From Bacillus piscicola (GTDB lineage: Bacteria > Bacillota > Bacilli > Bacillales > Marinococcaceae), in NCBI RefSeq assembly GCF_022458745.1, contig NZ_JAJJJF010000006.1:116165-180164 (forward strand): a DNA stretch of 64,000 bases. Reading direction: 5' to 3'. The notes beneath the pieces are model-generated. The model ran no database searches. It was not told the origin of the DNA and saw only the letters and a list, made by a program, of their open reading frames with translations. Positions 8,096-16,075 of the stretch are shown here, piece after piece (the stretch's first letter is position 1; every line of letters begins with the position of its first letter). Made by a program: the position numbers and the translations under genes.

Positions 8096-8599
8096 ATGGG
8101 ACGATTAGCGAATGGATTAGAAGCAGTGTTAAATGTCTTAAGTTTAGTATTGCATCACATTTCTAATGCTGTTCTTTGTTTCGTCACCTTTCTCATTACC
8201 TTTGATGTTATTGGCCGGTATTTTTTCCACCGGCCGATAACGGGAAGTTTTGAATTGACGGAATTAGGGTCGGCAATTTTGGTTTTCTTCACCTTTGCGA
8301 TCACACATAAATATAAAGAACACATTGCCGTTGGATTTCTCGTTGATAAGCTCCCGGAAAGAGTGCATCATGTCGTAGAGGGTTTGATTGAATTACTGAT
8401 CTGTGTTGTGATTTTTGTCATGGGATGGCAGATTTTCCAGGATGCTTTACGCGCAATGGGGCGAAATTTGACGACAACAGACCTCGGCCTGCCCGTATAT
8501 CCGTTTATTATGATTGCCTCTATCGGTGCGTTTGTCTTTGCTTTAGTAGCTCTTACCAATGGGCTCCAGCACTTTGTTAGGGCGGTGGTAAGATCATGA
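8096..8599 (+). CDS. dctQ: TRAP transporter small permease
   Basis: Integral membrane protein of 167 residues with four predicted helices (about 17-40, 52-70, 90-112 and 135-158). The family signature FDVIGRYFFHRPITGSFEL is present at residues about 37-55. It scaffolds the large DctM subunit. It starts 17 nt after dctP and its stop codon overlaps the dctM start, so translation is coupled. Length is typical. Confidence 0.9.
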   Translation: MGRLANGLEAVLNVLSLVLHHISNAVLCFVTFLITFDVIGRYFFHRPITGSFELTELGSAILVFFTFAITHKYKEHIAVGFLVDKLPERVHHVVEGLIELLICVVIFVMGWQIFQDALRAMGRNLTTTDLGLPVYPFIMIASIGAFVFALVALTNGLQHFVRAVVRS

Positions 8600-9900
8600 G
8601 TCCAGAAATGATAGGTATTATTGGTATTATTGTGCTGCTTCTATTGTTTATATTGAAAGTTCCGGTGAGTATTGCCTTGATTGTTGTAGGCACGATCGGG
8701 TTTGGGATGGTGCGTGGTTTTGATACCGGACTCGTTCAGTTAGGTAAGACCCCTTTTGGAACAGCAAGCTCATATTCCTTAAGTGTCATTCCGCTATTCA
8801 TATTAATGGGAATGATACTTTCTTATAGCGAATTTGGGCGAGATTTGTTTAAGGCTGTCGATTCTTGGATTGGTCACATTCGAGGCGGTATGGCGTTGAC
8901 GACAATTGGAACAAGTGCTCTTTTTTCTTCTATCTCAGGGTCGGTTAATGCTACGACAGCTACAATGGCGAGAATAACGATCCCAGAGATGAAAAAGTAT
9001 AATTATAGCCCGTCTTTATCCAGCGCTTGTGTAGCCGCAGGCGGGACACTGGGTATTTTGATTCCGCCGAGTGTTATCTTAATCCTTTATGGCATTTTAA
9101 CAATGGAGCCAATTGGCGAGCTGTTAATTGCCGGTTTAATTCCAGGGATTTTACAGATGCTTCTCTTTATGATCGTCGTGTTCTTGTGGGTACGCAAAGA
9201 TCCAGAAGCAGGACCGGCAACAGAAAAATCAGGCTGGGGCGCCCGTTTTCGATCATTATCTAAAGTTTGGCCGTTCTTCGTGCTGTTTATTCTAACGATC
9301 GGCGGAATCTATTTCGGCGTTTTTACACCGACGGAAGCAGGGGCGGTCGGCTCATTCGGAGCTTTGATCCTTGCGCTCGCCACTCGTAGGTTGAACGCGA
9401 AAAAATTCATCCAGTCATTAGGAGAGACAACGAGATTGTCAGCGATGATTTTCCTCATTTTAATCGGGGCCGACATTTTTAGTCAATTTTTATCGATCAG
9501 TCGTATACCGGCTAAAATTACGATGTTTGTAAATGGCCTTGATTGGTCACCGATGATGATTATGATTGCAATCCTCGCTGTCTATTTTATACTAGGATTA
9601 TTTCTCGAAGGAATTGCTATCTTTGTTCTAACACTTCCGGTCATTTATCCGCTTATTACACAGTTAGGATTTGACGGTGTCTGGTTCGGTGTCATGATGG
9701 TCATGGTGATGAACATGGGCTTAATCACACCACCGCTCGGGATCAGTGTGTATATCATTAACGGGGTGATGAAAGACGTACCAATTGAACGTATATTCAA
9801 AGGCGTTACCCCGATGCTGCTTGCGATGATAGCGGCGATTATCTTATTTTTAATATTCCCTGACCTGATTACCTATCTACCAGCTTTAATGAGGGGCTGA
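8596..9900 (+). CDS. dctM: TRAP transporter large permease
   Basis: Membrane protein of 434 residues with about 12 hydrophobic segments, the ion-coupled (usually Na+) transport subunit. Family elements visible are SVIPLFILMG, ISGSVNATTATMARITIPEM, the GGTLGILIPPSV loop near residue 150 and the ITPPLGISVYIINGV segment near 375. The ATG overlaps the dctQ stop. A strong terminator follows, so the transcript from the lyase gene probably ends here. Confidence 0.93.
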   Translation: MSPEMIGIIGIIVLLLLFILKVPVSIALIVVGTIGFGMVRGFDTGLVQLGKTPFGTASSYSLSVIPLFILMGMILSYSEFGRDLFKAVDSWIGHIRGGMALTTIGTSALFSSISGSVNATTATMARITIPEMKKYNYSPSLSSACVAAGGTLGILIPPSVILILYGILTMEPIGELLIAGLIPGILQMLLFMIVVFLWVRKDPEAGPATEKSGWGARFRSLSKVWPFFVLFILTIGGIYFGVFTPTEAGAVGSFGALILALATRRLNAKKFIQSLGETTRLSAMIFLILIGADIFSQFLSISRIPAKITMFVNGLDWSPMMIMIAILAVYFILGLFLEGIAIFVLTLPVIYPLITQLGFDGVWFGVMMVMVMNMGLITPPLGISVYIINGVMKDVPIERIFKGVTPMLLAMIAAIILFLIFPDLITYLPALMRG

Positions 9901-9902
9901 TG

Positions 9903-9948
9903 AAAAGCTGTCAAACGCAGAACCACTGTGGTTGACAGCTTTTTTTTT
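9903..9948 (+). terminator. Rho-independent terminator after dctM
   Basis: AAAAGCTGTCAA (9903-9914) pairs with TTGACAGCTTTT (9932-9943), followed by more Ts to 9948. It begins 3 nt after the dctM stop codon. Confidence 0.9.
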
Positions 9949-9959
9949 GAAAGTACGAC

Positions 9960-10245
9960 CGCCGAAATAGCGGTAGAGCGCGTATGAATCCGTGAAACAA
10001 TGTAGCAACCGAAATAACGCCCCCAACGAGCGTGTATGATGACTCGAAGCAACACGCCACCCAAAATAGCGACCCCAACGAGCGTGTATGACGACTCGAA
10101 ACAACGCAGCCATCAAAATAGCGACATCAAAGAGCACGTATGAAGCCATGAATCAGCGCAGCAACCGAAATAACGCCCCCAACGAGCGTGTATGACGACT
10201 CGAAACAACACGCCGCCCAAAATAGCTACCCCATAGAAGGCGTAA
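9960..10245. repeat. 52-bp-period degenerate tandem repeat, locus A
   Basis: About five and a half imperfect units. The AAATA core recurs at 10012, 10064, 10116, 10168 and 10220, exactly 52 bp apart; the first copy at 9965 is 5 bp short. A typical unit runs AAAATAGCGACCCCAACG, then AGCGTGTATGACGACTCG, then AAACAACGCAGCCA. The region lies between the terminators of two convergent units and I see no credible gene. Reverse-strand reading frames through it are by-products of the repeat. The same period and core recur at 29.2-29.5 and 29.9-30.2 kb. Confidence 0.85.
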
Positions 10246-10254
10246 TATTCCTTT

Positions 10255-10298
10255 TGTAAAAAAGAGCACCCTTATGGCACTGAGCCTAAAAAGGGTGC
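10255..10298 (-). terminator. Terminator of the esterase gene (minus strand)
   Basis: GCACCCTT (10266-10273) pairs with AAGGGTGC (10291-10298). On the minus strand the hairpin is followed by TCTTTTTT. It lies 12 nt beyond the esterase stop codon. Confidence 0.75.
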
Positions 10299-10309
10299 GA
10301 GGCATGCAT

Positions 10310-11203
10310 TTATTTGGGGGAAGTGAGATTACTCAACGTGTCCCAGATCACACGAGTGGCATCGAGCTGCTGGCTGACAGCACCATTTGCAGCTGGAGGC
10401 TGAAGTTTAGGACCTCCCGGCCACGTGTGCCCGCCGCCTTTCACCGTGTAAAAAGTAACGCGCGCACGTTCTTGCTTATCTAGAAATTTGGTCCTGTCAA
10501 CGCGTGTCGGATCCTCGAGCAAAACGGTTGGCAGGCGTTCTGTTTGAATATCGGTAACATCGAAGGAACCATAAGCAAAGGCTTCTGCCGTTTTACGGGC
10601 CCCAAGCAGATCATAGATGAAATACTTTTTCTCACCGGCGGCATCGGCGGCGGTGAAGGGGATGACCGGATCCGCATCCCCCATAATAAATACGAGTGGC
10701 GGCATATTCTCGACCTTGTTGCTGAATACGATCGGGAGAGGGCCCGCGACACCTCCCACGCCGGTAAATGTATTCGGAAGGTCGATAGCAAGTCGCAGGC
10801 TGAAACCAGAGCCGTTTGAAAAACCGGTCGTGAAAATTTTGTTTTTGTTGACGTGGTACTTTTGTTTCCATTGTTCCAGCAGCTCGGCGATGAAACCAAC
10901 ATCATCTACGTTGGCCGCTTTTGCTGGATTTCCGTCGACTCCTTCATTCCATTGCTTGGCTGCTGGGTTAGCAGGGTCAACATGAGTGGATTCCGGATAA
11001 AGGACGAAAAACTTCTCTGTCTCCGCAAGTTTGTGAAACTGGGTTAAGCGACTGTGATGTTCTGCGTTACTCGTCGCTCCATGAAAGCTGAACAAGAGGG
11101 GGAGCGGCGTTTTTTCATCGTAATCGGACGGAATATAGTAGACATAGGAGCGCTCTTGTCCGGCAACCACTATCGTGTCTTTTGTCAATTTACCTTTCTG
11201 CAT
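10310..11203 (-). CDS. PHB-depolymerase / LpqC-like alpha/beta-hydrolase (esterase)
   Basis: Hydrolase of 297 residues. The nucleophile elbow GFSNGSG gives Ser, GDADPVIPF the acid Asp, and GGGHTWPGG the His of the triad. FSFHGATSNAEHH near residue 40 forms the oxyanion-hole loop. This arrangement is that of the poly(3-hydroxybutyrate) depolymerase/feruloyl-esterase family (esterase_phb/LpqC). There is no signal peptide, so it is probably cytoplasmic and may act on an ester or short oligomer rather than extracellular polymer. SD GAGGTGAG lies 9 nt before the ATG. It lies 45 nt after the E3 gene of the 2-oxoacid dehydrogenase operon and may be co-transcribed. Substrate unknown. Confidence 0.8.
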   Translation of the reverse strand: MQKGKLTKDTIVVAGQERSYVYYIPSDYDEKTPLPLLFSFHGATSNAEHHSRLTQFHKLAETEKFFVLYPESTHVDPANPAAKQWNEGVDGNPAKAANVDDVGFIAELLEQWKQKYHVNKNKIFTTGFSNGSGFSLRLAIDLPNTFTGVGGVAGPLPIVFSNKVENMPPLVFIMGDADPVIPFTAADAAGEKKYFIYDLLGARKTAEAFAYGSFDVTDIQTERLPTVLLEDPTRVDRTKFLDKQERARVTFYTVKGGGHTWPGGPKLQPPAANGAVSQQLDATRVIWDTLSNLTSPK

Positions 11204-11248
11204 ATGCTGTGTCTCACCTCGTTGGCATAAAAATAGATAATCAGGAGG

Positions 11249-12649
11249 CTAAGCTCGATGAATTGCTTTGTCTTTTAACGCTTCAGCGGCTTCCAGCCAC
11301 GCTTCATTCAGGCTTGGATGGGGGTAATAAGGATACGTGAGGTCTTCATCACGCGCTCCCATTTCAAGAGCTAGCACCGCTTGGCTGATCATTTCGATGG
11401 ACCCTTCGCCAATCGCATGGACTCCTAATATAAGGTCGGATTCTTTTTCGCTGATCACCTTTATAATTCCTTCTTTTTTATTCATTAACGTGGCATAGCC
11501 GTTACCAGCTAATGGAAGATCACCGACTAAGACGTCAAAGCCTTCTTGTTTCGCTTCTTCTTCCGTGAGACCAACAAAAGCAATCGGTCTAATGCTGTGT
11601 GTGATGTTCGGAAGCGCGTAGGGATCCCATTCGCTGTTTTCCCCAGCTATCCGTTCGCCGGCTGTCTTTCCTTGCTTAATTGCTTCAACGGCATAGAAGG
11701 AGTGCGTTGTGACGTCACCAACTGCATAAATGTGAGGCTGATTTGTTTGCGCGGTTTCCGTGATCGGAATAAAGCCGTCGTCACTTACTTCTATCCCGGC
11801 AGCTTCAACACGGATCGCTTCCGTGTTAGCTTGCTGCTTACATGATAAAAAGACGTGAGAGGCTGTTCGAACCTGTTCTTCCTCGCCAGCATTCACTATG
11901 ATCTCCAGATGATTATCCTGTGGGGTAATGTCACGGAGCTCTGTATTTTTCAACACTTTGATTTTGTGTTTTTTCATCAGGCGTATAAGTTCTTTCGTGA
12001 TGGCAGGATCATAAGGGAGTATTTCGGAAAAGGCCCATGTGACTTTTGAACCGAACGCTGAAAAGGTTGAAGCTACCTCCACCGCTTGATAATCAGAGCC
12101 GTAAACGAATAACTCATCCGGTAGTTCTGTCGTTTCATAAATGGTGGAAGGGTCCAGAATACGTTCGCTTTCCGTCTCAAATCCAGTCGGGCGTCTGTAC
12201 CTAGCCCCTGTCGCGATCACCGCTTGTTCAAATTGATATTTGTCAAACGCTTCTCCGTGTTCGACACCGATTTGGTTATTAGCAAGAAAAGTTGCTTCTC
12301 CTTGGATGACTTCGATATTATGCTTTTTTAAGAGAGTTTTGACCCCCGTTGTTAAATTAGCAATGACGCTCGCTTTTTGTTCTTGTAAGGCAGGGAGGTC
12401 AAACGTAACGGGCTCTTGCTGGATTCCAAATTTTTGAGCATCCGCGGTATCACGCATACGCTTAGCTGCTTCCGCGAAAAGTTTGGAGGAAATACAGCCG
12501 TTATTTAAGCAAATGCCGCCAATGGCTTCTTTTTCAATGACAGCGACTTCTTTGCCAAGCTGGGCTGCGCGGATCGCAGCATGATAGCCGCCGGGACCGC
12601 CGCCGATAACGATAACATCTTTTTCATGTGCAAAATCTCCAACGACCAC
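11249..12649 (-). CDS. Dihydrolipoyl dehydrogenase (E3) of a 2-oxoacid dehydrogenase complex
   Basis: FAD-dependent E3 of 466 residues that reoxidises the E2 lipoyl group and passes electrons to NAD+. FAD-binding GGGPGG near residues 16-21, the redox disulfide Cys47/Cys52 in GGICLNNGCISSK (more usually GGTCLNVGCIPSK), the second FAD motif YAVGDVT and the C-terminal YPHPSLNE with the active-site His-Glu pair are all present. The GTG start directly abuts the E2 stop (TAAGTG), so translation is coupled. The Ile/Asn/Ser changes around the disulfide are unusual but do not remove catalytic residues. It is the last enzyme gene of the minus-strand operon starting at 17191. Confidence 0.9.
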   Translation of the reverse strand: MVVGDFAHEKDVIVIGGGPGGYHAAIRAAQLGKEVAVIEKEAIGGICLNNGCISSKLFAEAAKRMRDTADAQKFGIQQEPVTFDLPALQEQKASVIANLTTGVKTLLKKHNIEVIQGEATFLANNQIGVEHGEAFDKYQFEQAVIATGARYRRPTGFETESERILDPSTIYETTELPDELFVYGSDYQAVEVASTFSAFGSKVTWAFSEILPYDPAITKELIRLMKKHKIKVLKNTELRDITPQDNHLEIIVNAGEEEQVRTASHVFLSCKQQANTEAIRVEAAGIEVSDDGFIPITETAQTNQPHIYAVGDVTTHSFYAVEAIKQGKTAGERIAGENSEWDPYALPNITHSIRPIAFVGLTEEEAKQEGFDVLVGDLPLAGNGYATLMNKKEGIIKVISEKESDLILGVHAIGEGSIEMISQAVLALEMGARDEDLTYPYYPHPSLNEAWLEAAEALKDKAIHRA

Positions 12650-13852
12650 TTATACCAACTCCATTAACAAGAGATTTGGATTTTCTGCCAATTGTTTAAC
12701 GCGGCTAAGAAAAGCGGTTGCTTCAAAAGCACTGGCCGCGCGGGTATCATAAAAAAGCGCAATACTTGCTGTATCGCGAATAACGATCTCACCGTTCTGA
12801 ACAGCCGGTTTTTCCGTTGCAGGGAATAAGACAGCGCTAGCTGCCTGGCCATTAGAAAGAGAAGGTGCTGGTTGATTGTTTTCCGCAAAATGAATAGAAA
12901 ATGTCTTGTGCGAGCTGCTGTTGGGGTTGTCTGTTAAGTTATCATCAATAGCACGCAGAGTCTGATGCCCGACGTTTTCCAGTATCCAGTTTTTTCCGTT
13001 CGAGAAAACGTCAACGTGATAGTCTGCTAAAAAGCTCACTTTTTGTGCTGTTTCATCAACATGCGCATTTAGAGATGGGTAATCCTTCAGCGCAACCTGC
13101 ATGGTTTTTACGAAAAAGGAGGTACGGGAGACGTCAAGCTGGTTACTCAGATCAGCAAGAGCCGTTACATCGATTTCAACACTTGTTGTACCGCTCGGTG
13201 CTGAGAGAAATGCCCTTTCATTCTGAATTTTTTGGGAAGGCGGTGCCTGCACAGCTGACGTTCCCGGTGTGTTCGTTTCGGCAGCGTGAGTACCTGCTGC
13301 TTCCTGGTGTTCAACTTCCGGGGTGTCGGAGGTGTCGCCGTTTTTAATGAAAGCATACACGTCTTCATCCGTAACACGGCCAGCCGGTCCGGTGCCTGAA
13401 ACTTGTTCAATATCAATCTGATGGTCACGGGCAATTTTCCGTGTATACGGAGCTGCAAGCACACGACGTCTTGCGGCTGGTTTTGATGGCTGTGGCACAT
13501 GAACATCCGTTTCATCTGAGACAGTGCCTGGCACGGGCTGTTTTTGGTCCGACTGTGGTTCTAGGCTCGGTGCAATCGCATCTGGCTCGTCTGTACTTGA
13601 GTTCGGGTCCGTCTCATTGGCGCCACCAATTTTAAGAATCGTATCCCCCACTTCAACGACATCCCCAACCTGGACTTCAATTGCGGTGATTGTCCCTGCC
13701 GAAGGGGCAGTGAGCTCAGCTGTCATTTTATCGGTTTGAATTTCAACGAGAGGGGCATCATTTTCAACTGTGTCTCCCTTTTTGACGAGAAACTGCAGAA
13801 TTTCCGCTTCGTGCATACCCTCTCCAATATCATGGAGTTTAACATCTACCAT
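12650..13852 (-). CDS. Dihydrolipoamide acyltransferase-like E2 with degenerate catalytic site
   Basis: E2 subunit of 400 residues. The lipoyl domain (1-77) has the lipoylated Lys42 in QTDKMTAE. An acidic/Pro linker follows, then a peripheral-subunit-binding domain (about 130-170, RRVLAAPYTRKIARDH...GTGPAGRVTDED), a second linker and a C-terminal acyltransferase-like core (about 211-400). The core is short, about 190 rather than 230 residues. At the active site it reads FYDTRAASAF (368-377) where the family has DHRxxDGA: catalytic His is Thr370, and the following Asp-Gly is absent. I checked this on the DNA: no frameshift is needed. It could still carry acyl groups on the lipoyl arm and assemble E1/E3, but transfer to CoA is doubtful. 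SD AAAGGAGC precedes the ATG. Confidence 0.85.
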   Translation of the reverse strand: MVDVKLHDIGEGMHEAEILQFLVKKGDTVENDAPLVEIQTDKMTAELTAPSAGTITAIEVQVGDVVEVGDTILKIGGANETDPNSSTDEPDAIAPSLEPQSDQKQPVPGTVSDETDVHVPQPSKPAARRRVLAAPYTRKIARDHQIDIEQVSGTGPAGRVTDEDVYAFIKNGDTSDTPEVEHQEAAGTHAAETNTPGTSAVQAPPSQKIQNERAFLSAPSGTTSVEIDVTALADLSNQLDVSRTSFFVKTMQVALKDYPSLNAHVDETAQKVSFLADYHVDVFSNGKNWILENVGHQTLRAIDDNLTDNPNSSSHKTFSIHFAENNQPAPSLSNGQAASAVLFPATEKPAVQNGEIVIRDTASIALFYDTRAASAFEATAFLSRVKQLAENPNLLLMELV

Positions 13853-13918
13853 CGTTTTGTGACGCTCCTTTCAAAAAATACACATTTGAGAGTTTTCTTC
13901 TTTATACTAAAACTCATA

Positions 13919-13955
13919 AATCTGGTCATTAATTATTTCTATTAATGACCAGATT
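13919..13955 (-). terminator. Perfect 14-bp hairpin between E1 beta and E2 genes
   Basis: AATCTGGTCATTAA (13919-13932) and TTAATGACCAGATT (13942-13955) form an uninterrupted stem with a 9-nt loop, 48 nt after the E1 beta stop and about 67 nt before E2. Only a weak U-run follows on the minus strand (ATTTATG). It may be a partial terminator setting E1:E2 stoichiometry, a processing site or an operator. Confidence 0.55.
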
Positions 13956-14002
13956 GTATAGCAGTTACTTCCCTGGGTACTAACAAGGAAACCGTTCAGA
14001 CC

Positions 14003-15004
14003 CTAGAAGTCGATAGCTTTTTCGATGGCAGCTTGGATTTTGGCGCTGCTTGGCAAGTATTCTTGTTCAAGTGAATAAACAGGTACTGGTGTATCAAAGC
14101 CAGTGACGCGTTCGATTGGTGATCGCAGATAAAGGAACGATGTATCATTAATGACTGAAAGAACGTCGTTGCTGACCCCGCCGGTTGCAGGTGCTTCATG
14201 AACAATGGCTGCACGCCCTGTCTTTTGAACGGATGAAGCAATCGCTTCTTTATCTAGTGGGTAAAGAGTTCGTAGATCGATCACTTCACACGAGATGTTA
14301 CGTTTTTCTTCTAATTCCTTGACCGCTTTCATGGTATCCATCACCATTGCGCCCCACGTGAAGACAGAAATGTCTTCGCCTTCTTTCAATACAGATGCTT
14401 TACCGATATCAACATAGTATTTTTCATCTGGCACTTCAGTCCGGCTTGACCGGTAGCAGCGGAGCGGTTCTAAAAAGATAACCGGATCAGGGTCTTCTAG
14501 ACTTGCGATCAAAAGTCCTTTTGCATCGTAAGCGTTCGAAGGTACAACAACTTTGATTCCTGGCATTTGCGTAAACAGCCCTTCCACACTATCCGAATGA
14601 ATCTCTGGTGCACGGACACCTGCACCATACGGAGCGCGGACAACAAGAGGTACGGTATAGCGCCCCATCGAACGCTGGCGTAGTCTCGTAGCATGCGTCA
14701 TCAGTTGGTTAAAAGCAGGATAAATAAATCCAAGAAATTGGATCTCTGCAATAGGCCGGAAACCATTAACAGCAAGGCCGATGGAATTCCCGATAATACC
14801 GGACTCTGCAAGCGGCGTGTCGATAACGCGGTCTTCGCCGAATTCTTCATATAACCCCTCGGTGGCGCGGAAAACACCACCGTTAATACCGACATCTTCC
14901 CCGAGGATCAGAACGTCATCGTTTTCTTTTAGCATGAGGCGCATGGCATCCCGGACACCTTCAATCATTGTCATCTTTTTTACTTTTACGTCAGTCGCAT
15001 TCAT
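14003..15004 (-). CDS. 2-oxoacid dehydrogenase E1 component, beta subunit
   Basis: Transketolase-like E1 beta of 333 residues that with E1 alpha makes the thiamine-diphosphate decarboxylase of a pyruvate/branched-chain-type complex. Visible signatures are LGEDVGINGGVFRATEGL (about 34-51), DTPLAESGIIGNSIG, the QFLGFIYPAFNQL segment and the RAPYGAGVRAPEIHSDSVE loop with the His for TPP/lipoyl chemistry. Length is normal. It overlaps the E1 alpha stop by 4 nt. The substrate could be pyruvate, branched-chain or, given the aminotransferase in front, an aryl-pyruvate. Confidence 0.9.
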   Translation of the reverse strand: MNATDVKVKKMTMIEGVRDAMRLMLKENDDVLILGEDVGINGGVFRATEGLYEEFGEDRVIDTPLAESGIIGNSIGLAVNGFRPIAEIQFLGFIYPAFNQLMTHATRLRQRSMGRYTVPLVVRAPYGAGVRAPEIHSDSVEGLFTQMPGIKVVVPSNAYDAKGLLIASLEDPDPVIFLEPLRCYRSSRTEVPDEKYYVDIGKASVLKEGEDISVFTWGAMVMDTMKAVKELEEKRNISCEVIDLRTLYPLDKEAIASSVQKTGRAAIVHEAPATGGVSNDVLSVINDTSFLYLRSPIERVTGFDTPVPVYSLEQEYLPSSAKIQAAIEKAIDF

Positions 15005-16071
15005 TGTGACTGCCTCCTTTTAATAGCAAGATGATCATTCACTTGTTCTTGAATCGTCCAAGTAGGCGTATCAAACACGTGATCAAACATATGAGCAAAT
15101 TCAGGATCAGGATAAGCTTCCATCTCTTTGATGGTAGACTCTATTTCCTCTGTAATTGCTTCTTCCCGCTCTTTCAACCAACTCTGTTCCCAAGCGGATT
15201 GTGATTTCAAGTATCGTTCAATCCGAAGAAGTGGATCGGCTGTCTTACGGCGTTTCTCACTTTCCGATTGGTCCCGGTATTTCGATGCATCGTCTGCCGT
15301 GGTATGAGCGCCGTACCGCCACGTCACTGCTTCAATTAAAGTCGGACCCTCGCCGGCACGGGCGCGTTCCACTGCTTTTTTTGTTGTGAAATACACAGCG
15401 AACACATCATTTCCGTCAATACGGACAGAAGGGATATTGTAACCTAATCCTTTTTGCGCGATCGTTTTGGATTTCATCTGTTTTTCCATTGGTACACTAA
15501 TAGCGTAGCCATTGTTTTGATTGAAGAAGACAGTTGGTGTATTAAAAACACTTCCGAAGTTGAGGGCTTCATGGAAGTCGCCCTCAGATGTGGCACCGTC
15601 GCCAAAATATACGATGGAAACGCGGTCTGTTCCACGTTTTTTCTCTGCCCACGCGGCGCCGGTAGCGTGTAGTAGCTGTGAAGCAATTGGAATGCCAGGA
15701 GGGAAGATATTGACTCCTTCTGGCGGTACGTTGCCTTCATAACGTCCGAGCCAATTCAACAGTAAATTTCGCATGGAATGGCCAAATGTTAACGTAGCGG
15801 CATGGTCACGGTAAGTGGGAAACATCCAGTCCCCTTGTTCAAGAGCGACAGCGCTTCCGATCTGAGCTGCTTCTTGGCCCTCATATTGCACGTAGGTGCC
15901 GATTCTTCCTTGACGTTGCAAATTGACACATTTTTTGTCGAGCATGCGTGCCCGCAGCATATATTCATATAACTCCTTCGCTTTCTCAATCGTAATTTCG
16001 CTTTTATATGTCTCATCAACAAGCGCACCATCGCCATTAATGACTTGCTGCATCGGAAATTGGTCAATCAT
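15001..16071 (-). CDS. 2-oxoacid dehydrogenase E1 component, alpha subunit
   Basis: E1 alpha of 356 residues. TPP-binding motif GDGATSEGDFHEALNF begins at Gly157 and ends in NQNN at about 184-187. FPTYRDHAATLTFGHS (84-99) and the phosphorylation-loop-like YGAHTTADDASKYRD are also present. The sequence is of the Gram-positive PdhA type. It catalyses decarboxylation of the 2-oxo acid and reductive acylation of the E2 lipoyl arm. It starts 4 nt after the aminotransferase stop, so the operon runs aminotransferase, E1 alpha, E1 beta, E2, E3. Confidence 0.9.
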   Translation of the reverse strand: MIDQFPMQQVINGDGALVDETYKSEITIEKAKELYEYMLRARMLDKKCVNLQRQGRIGTYVQYEGQEAAQIGSAVALEQGDWMFPTYRDHAATLTFGHSMRNLLLNWLGRYEGNVPPEGVNIFPPGIPIASQLLHATGAAWAEKKRGTDRVSIVYFGDGATSEGDFHEALNFGSVFNTPTVFFNQNNGYAISVPMEKQMKSKTIAQKGLGYNIPSVRIDGNDVFAVYFTTKKAVERARAGEGPTLIEAVTWRYGAHTTADDASKYRDQSESEKRRKTADPLLRIERYLKSQSAWEQSWLKEREEAITEEIESTIKEMEAYPDPEFAHMFDHVFDTPTWTIQEQVNDHLAIKRRQSQ

Positions 16072-16075
16072 TCTA

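Noticed and set aside
9886..10149. Minus-strand frame of 87 codons through the 52-bp repeats
   Set aside because: The translation is periodic because the DNA is; no ribosome binding site or conserved start. Treated as repeat by-product.
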